Assembly (NCBI GenBank): GCA_902806375.1
Contig: CADCWK010000100.1
Span: 1-7,814 of the forward strand
Reading direction: 5' to 3'
Source of the DNA: an uncultured Thermomicrobiales bacterium
GTDB lineage: Bacteria > Chloroflexota > Chloroflexia > Thermomicrobiales > UBA6265
DNA: 7,814 bases
Shown: piece by piece, positions 6,839 to 7,814 of the stretch
Position numbering within the stretch: the stretch's first letter is position 1
How the letters are laid out: each line of letters starts with the position of its first letter
Position numbers and translations under genes: made by a program
Notes under the pieces: model-generated
What the model saw: the letters and a program-made list of their open reading frames with translations, nothing else
Database searches by the model: none
Told to the model about the DNA's origin: nothing

Positions 6839-7057
6839 CGCGGCGTCTCGCAACCTGTCGAAGGCGTCCACCTCCGCGCGACAAGGACGCCAGCTCCGAG
6901 CGCATCGTCGGCTACTCCATCCGGACCAGCCGCGAGTCAGCTACGCCTGGCGATCGTCAGCTGGATCGAGAAGACCTACCACCGCCGCCGACGCCAGGAC
7001 GCCCTCGGCCGCATGACCCCATCGACGTCGAGACACTGACCCAGACCGCTCATGCGC
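6839..7057 (+). pseudogene. IS3-family transposase (OrfB) remnant
   Basis: Pieces of an IS3-type OrfB transposase are readable in shifted frames on the plus strand. EGVHLRA (6860-6880) is followed, one base short, by KDASSERIVGYSI (6883-6921), the segment after the first catalytic Asp in this family. After another shift comes LRLAIVSWIEKTYHRRRRQ (6941-6997) and ALGRMTP, the usual C-terminal block. A further frame change near 7017-7021 is needed to read PIDVETLTQTAHAP (7018-7059). Intact family members have roughly 75-80 more residues between GYSI and LRLAI, including the later Asp and Glu of the DDE triad, so the centre is deleted. It cannot be functional. No terminal inverted repeats or target duplication were recognised, and the left limit is uncertain. 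It is the only plus-strand coding trace in the window. Confidence 0.75.
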
Positions 7058-7247
7058 CTGGCCACCCGTACCGGACCGGGTCAGCGGAAGTCGGAGCAGC
7101 CCCAGGTGCCGGGAACGCATGGTCCTGGACCCATCGCCCCGAGCGAGCCGACCGGCCCGGAGCTCGCAGTGCAGCAGATGCACCGGTGGCTGCAGGGGCA
7201 CTTCGCCATCGACCGAACCGCGCGACAGTGTCGAGACGGCGCGGCGA
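7058..7247. other. Unassigned stretch between IS remnant and marR
   Basis: Together with the promoter region and the transposase remnant this makes up the gene-free gap of about 570 bases between marR and the HyuA gene. A 66-codon plus-strand frame (7052-7252) and a minus-strand frame (7267-6941) cross it, but neither has a ribosome site or a recognisable motif. It may be further decayed insertion-sequence DNA. Nothing else is supported here. Confidence 0.4.
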
Positions 7248-7268
7248 GGTGAGGCTCTGACGCTCACC
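7248..7268 (-). terminator. Weak stem-loop at the marR stop codon
   Basis: GGTGAG (7248-7253) and CTCACC (7263-7268) form a 6-base stem with a 9-base loop, and the stem includes the marR TGA. No U-tract follows on the minus strand. It may act as a weak or factor-assisted terminator separating marR from the operon, or it may be chance. Confidence 0.3.
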
Positions 7269-7746
7269 CGGCGGAGTGCCGGCCGGCGATCAGGCTCTGC
7301 TCCGCTTTCCCCAGCTGGACCAGGAGTTCGGCTCGCTGACGATCACTCATGCCCGCGGTCGTGAGGGCTTCCAGGTCGGCCCACAGTCCTTCGATGACCG
7401 TGCGGAGTGCGAAGCCGGCCGAGGTCGAGCGGACGCGCGTGGCCCGACCGTCCTCCGGATCGGGCTCCCGGCTCACCAGACCGGCGCGTTCGAGCCGTTG
7501 GACGCTGCGCGTCATGGACGCGGAGTCGGTGTCGAACACCCGCATCAGCTCCGTCGGTCGCTGGGGACCTGACTCCCACAGGTGCATCAGCAGGAGCTCC
7601 TGACCGACGTGCAGCCCGACGGTGCGGAGCAGCTGCTGGGCGCGCGCGCGGTGGAGGCGGGTCACGCGGATGAGCGCGTTGCTGACGGGTCCCGTGCTCG
7701 CCGCAGCAGCCGGGGGCGGACGGAGTTCGGCACGCTCGTCGGTCAC
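7264..7746 (-). CDS. MarR-family transcriptional regulator
   Basis: A 160-residue winged helix-turn-helix protein, normal MarR length, expected to act as a ligand-responsive dimer, usually a repressor relieved by an aromatic or other small acid. Residues 44-60 (GLHVGQELLLMHLWESG) begin the DNA-binding domain. PTELMRVFDTDSASMTRSVQ (64-83) holds the helix-turn-helix, and RLERAGLVSR followed by DPEDGRATRVRSTSAG (96-111) is the wing. The C-terminal helices (113-153) would complete the dimer interface. GTG at 7746 is the only usable start, because the frame closes at a TGA (7791-7789) upstream with no other ATG or GTG. It points the same way as the carboxylase operon but is separated from it by an IS remnant and a separate promoter. 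Regulation of the operon by this protein is plausible but not shown. Confidence 0.93.
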   Translation of the reverse strand: MTDERAELRPPPAAAASTGPVSNALIRVTRLHRARAQQLLRTVGLHVGQELLLMHLWESGPQRPTELMRVFDTDSASMTRSVQRLERAGLVSREPDPEDGRATRVRSTSAGFALRTVIEGLWADLEALTTAGMSDRQRAELLVQLGKAEQSLIAGRHSAG

Positions 7747-7752
7747 CGACCA

Positions 7753-7758
7753 AGGATA
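7753..7758 (-). promoter_or_regulatory. Probable -10 box of a leaderless marR transcript
   Basis: TATCCT on the minus strand ends 6 bases before the GTG start, which places the expected transcription start on the GTG itself. No Shine-Dalgarno sequence is present before the GTG (the upstream bases are pyrimidine-rich). Leaderless GTG mRNAs of this layout are common in actinobacteria. No convincing -35 was found. Confidence 0.5.
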
Positions 7759-7762
7759 GGGA

Positions 7763-7780
7763 CCGGCCGTCAGCGGCCGG
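7763..7780. repeat. Perfect 7-base inverted repeat upstream of marR
   Basis: CCGGCCG (7763-7769) and CGGCCGG (7774-7780) flank the 4-base loop TCAG. It lies just upstream of the marR -10, so it could be an autoregulatory operator or the terminator hairpin of a gene beyond the right edge. No T-run follows on either strand. The remaining bases to the window end show no identifiable gene. A minus-strand frame is open from the edge to a TGA at 7772-7770, too short to judge. Confidence 0.35.
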
Positions 7781-7814
7781 CCGGCTCGTCACACGGGCGA
7801 TGCCGCTGGTGCCG

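Noticed and set aside
7052..7252. A 66-codon plus-strand small protein
   Set aside because: No ribosome site or recognisable motif. It starts in the tail of the transposase remnant, so it is probably decayed DNA.
6941..7267. A 108-codon minus-strand frame between marR and hyuA
   Set aside because: It overlaps the marR stop region and runs antisense through the IS3 remnant. Its Arg/Ser/Gly-rich product has no motif.
7343..7792. A 149-codon minus-strand frame overlapping marR
   Set aside because: Shadow frame of the MarR gene, which has a complete winged helix-turn-helix in its own frame.

Overview
The window looks like a piece of a high-GC actinobacterial chromosome. The reasons are the strong G/C bias at third codon positions in every gene, a GTG-started regulator that appears to be leaderless, and an IS3-type transposase remnant of a kind common in actinobacteria. 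The genus cannot be told from this sequence. All intact genes lie on the minus strand, so the biological order runs from the right edge to the left edge.

From right to left: a MarR-family regulator (7746-7264); a gap of about 570 bases holding a decayed IS3-family transposase fragment and then a good sigma-70-like promoter with a palindrome between its -35 and -10; a HyuA-type ATP-binding subunit (6692-4590); a HyuB-type catalytic subunit whose C-terminus carries a two-CxxC domain resembling the small (gamma) subunit of acetone carboxylase (4581-2200); a short-chain dehydrogenase (2203-1502); and an EntE/DhbE-type aryl/acyl adenylate-forming ligase (1375 to beyond the left edge). The first three operon genes are tightly packed (8-base gap, then a 4-base ATGA overlap). 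The ligase follows after 126 bases in the same direction.

The generic annotation of the two large genes would be 'hydantoinase/N-methylhydantoinase A and B'. The fused zinc-ribbon-like domain and the neighbours point instead to an ATP-dependent ketone carboxylase. Read together, the operon can be laid out as a pathway: SDR oxidises a secondary alcohol to a ketone, HyuA plus HyuB-gamma carboxylates the ketone to a beta-keto acid, and the ligase makes the CoA thioester, ready for thiolysis. This matches the logic of the anaerobic ethylbenzene/1-phenylethanol route of Aromatoleum (1-phenylethanol dehydrogenase, acetophenone carboxylase, benzoylacetate-CoA ligase), here condensed into four genes with the carboxylase made of only two polypeptides. 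The family calls are seen directly. The pathway and any aromatic substrate are inference.

All comparisons with named proteins were made from memory of their sequences, with no alignment or database search.
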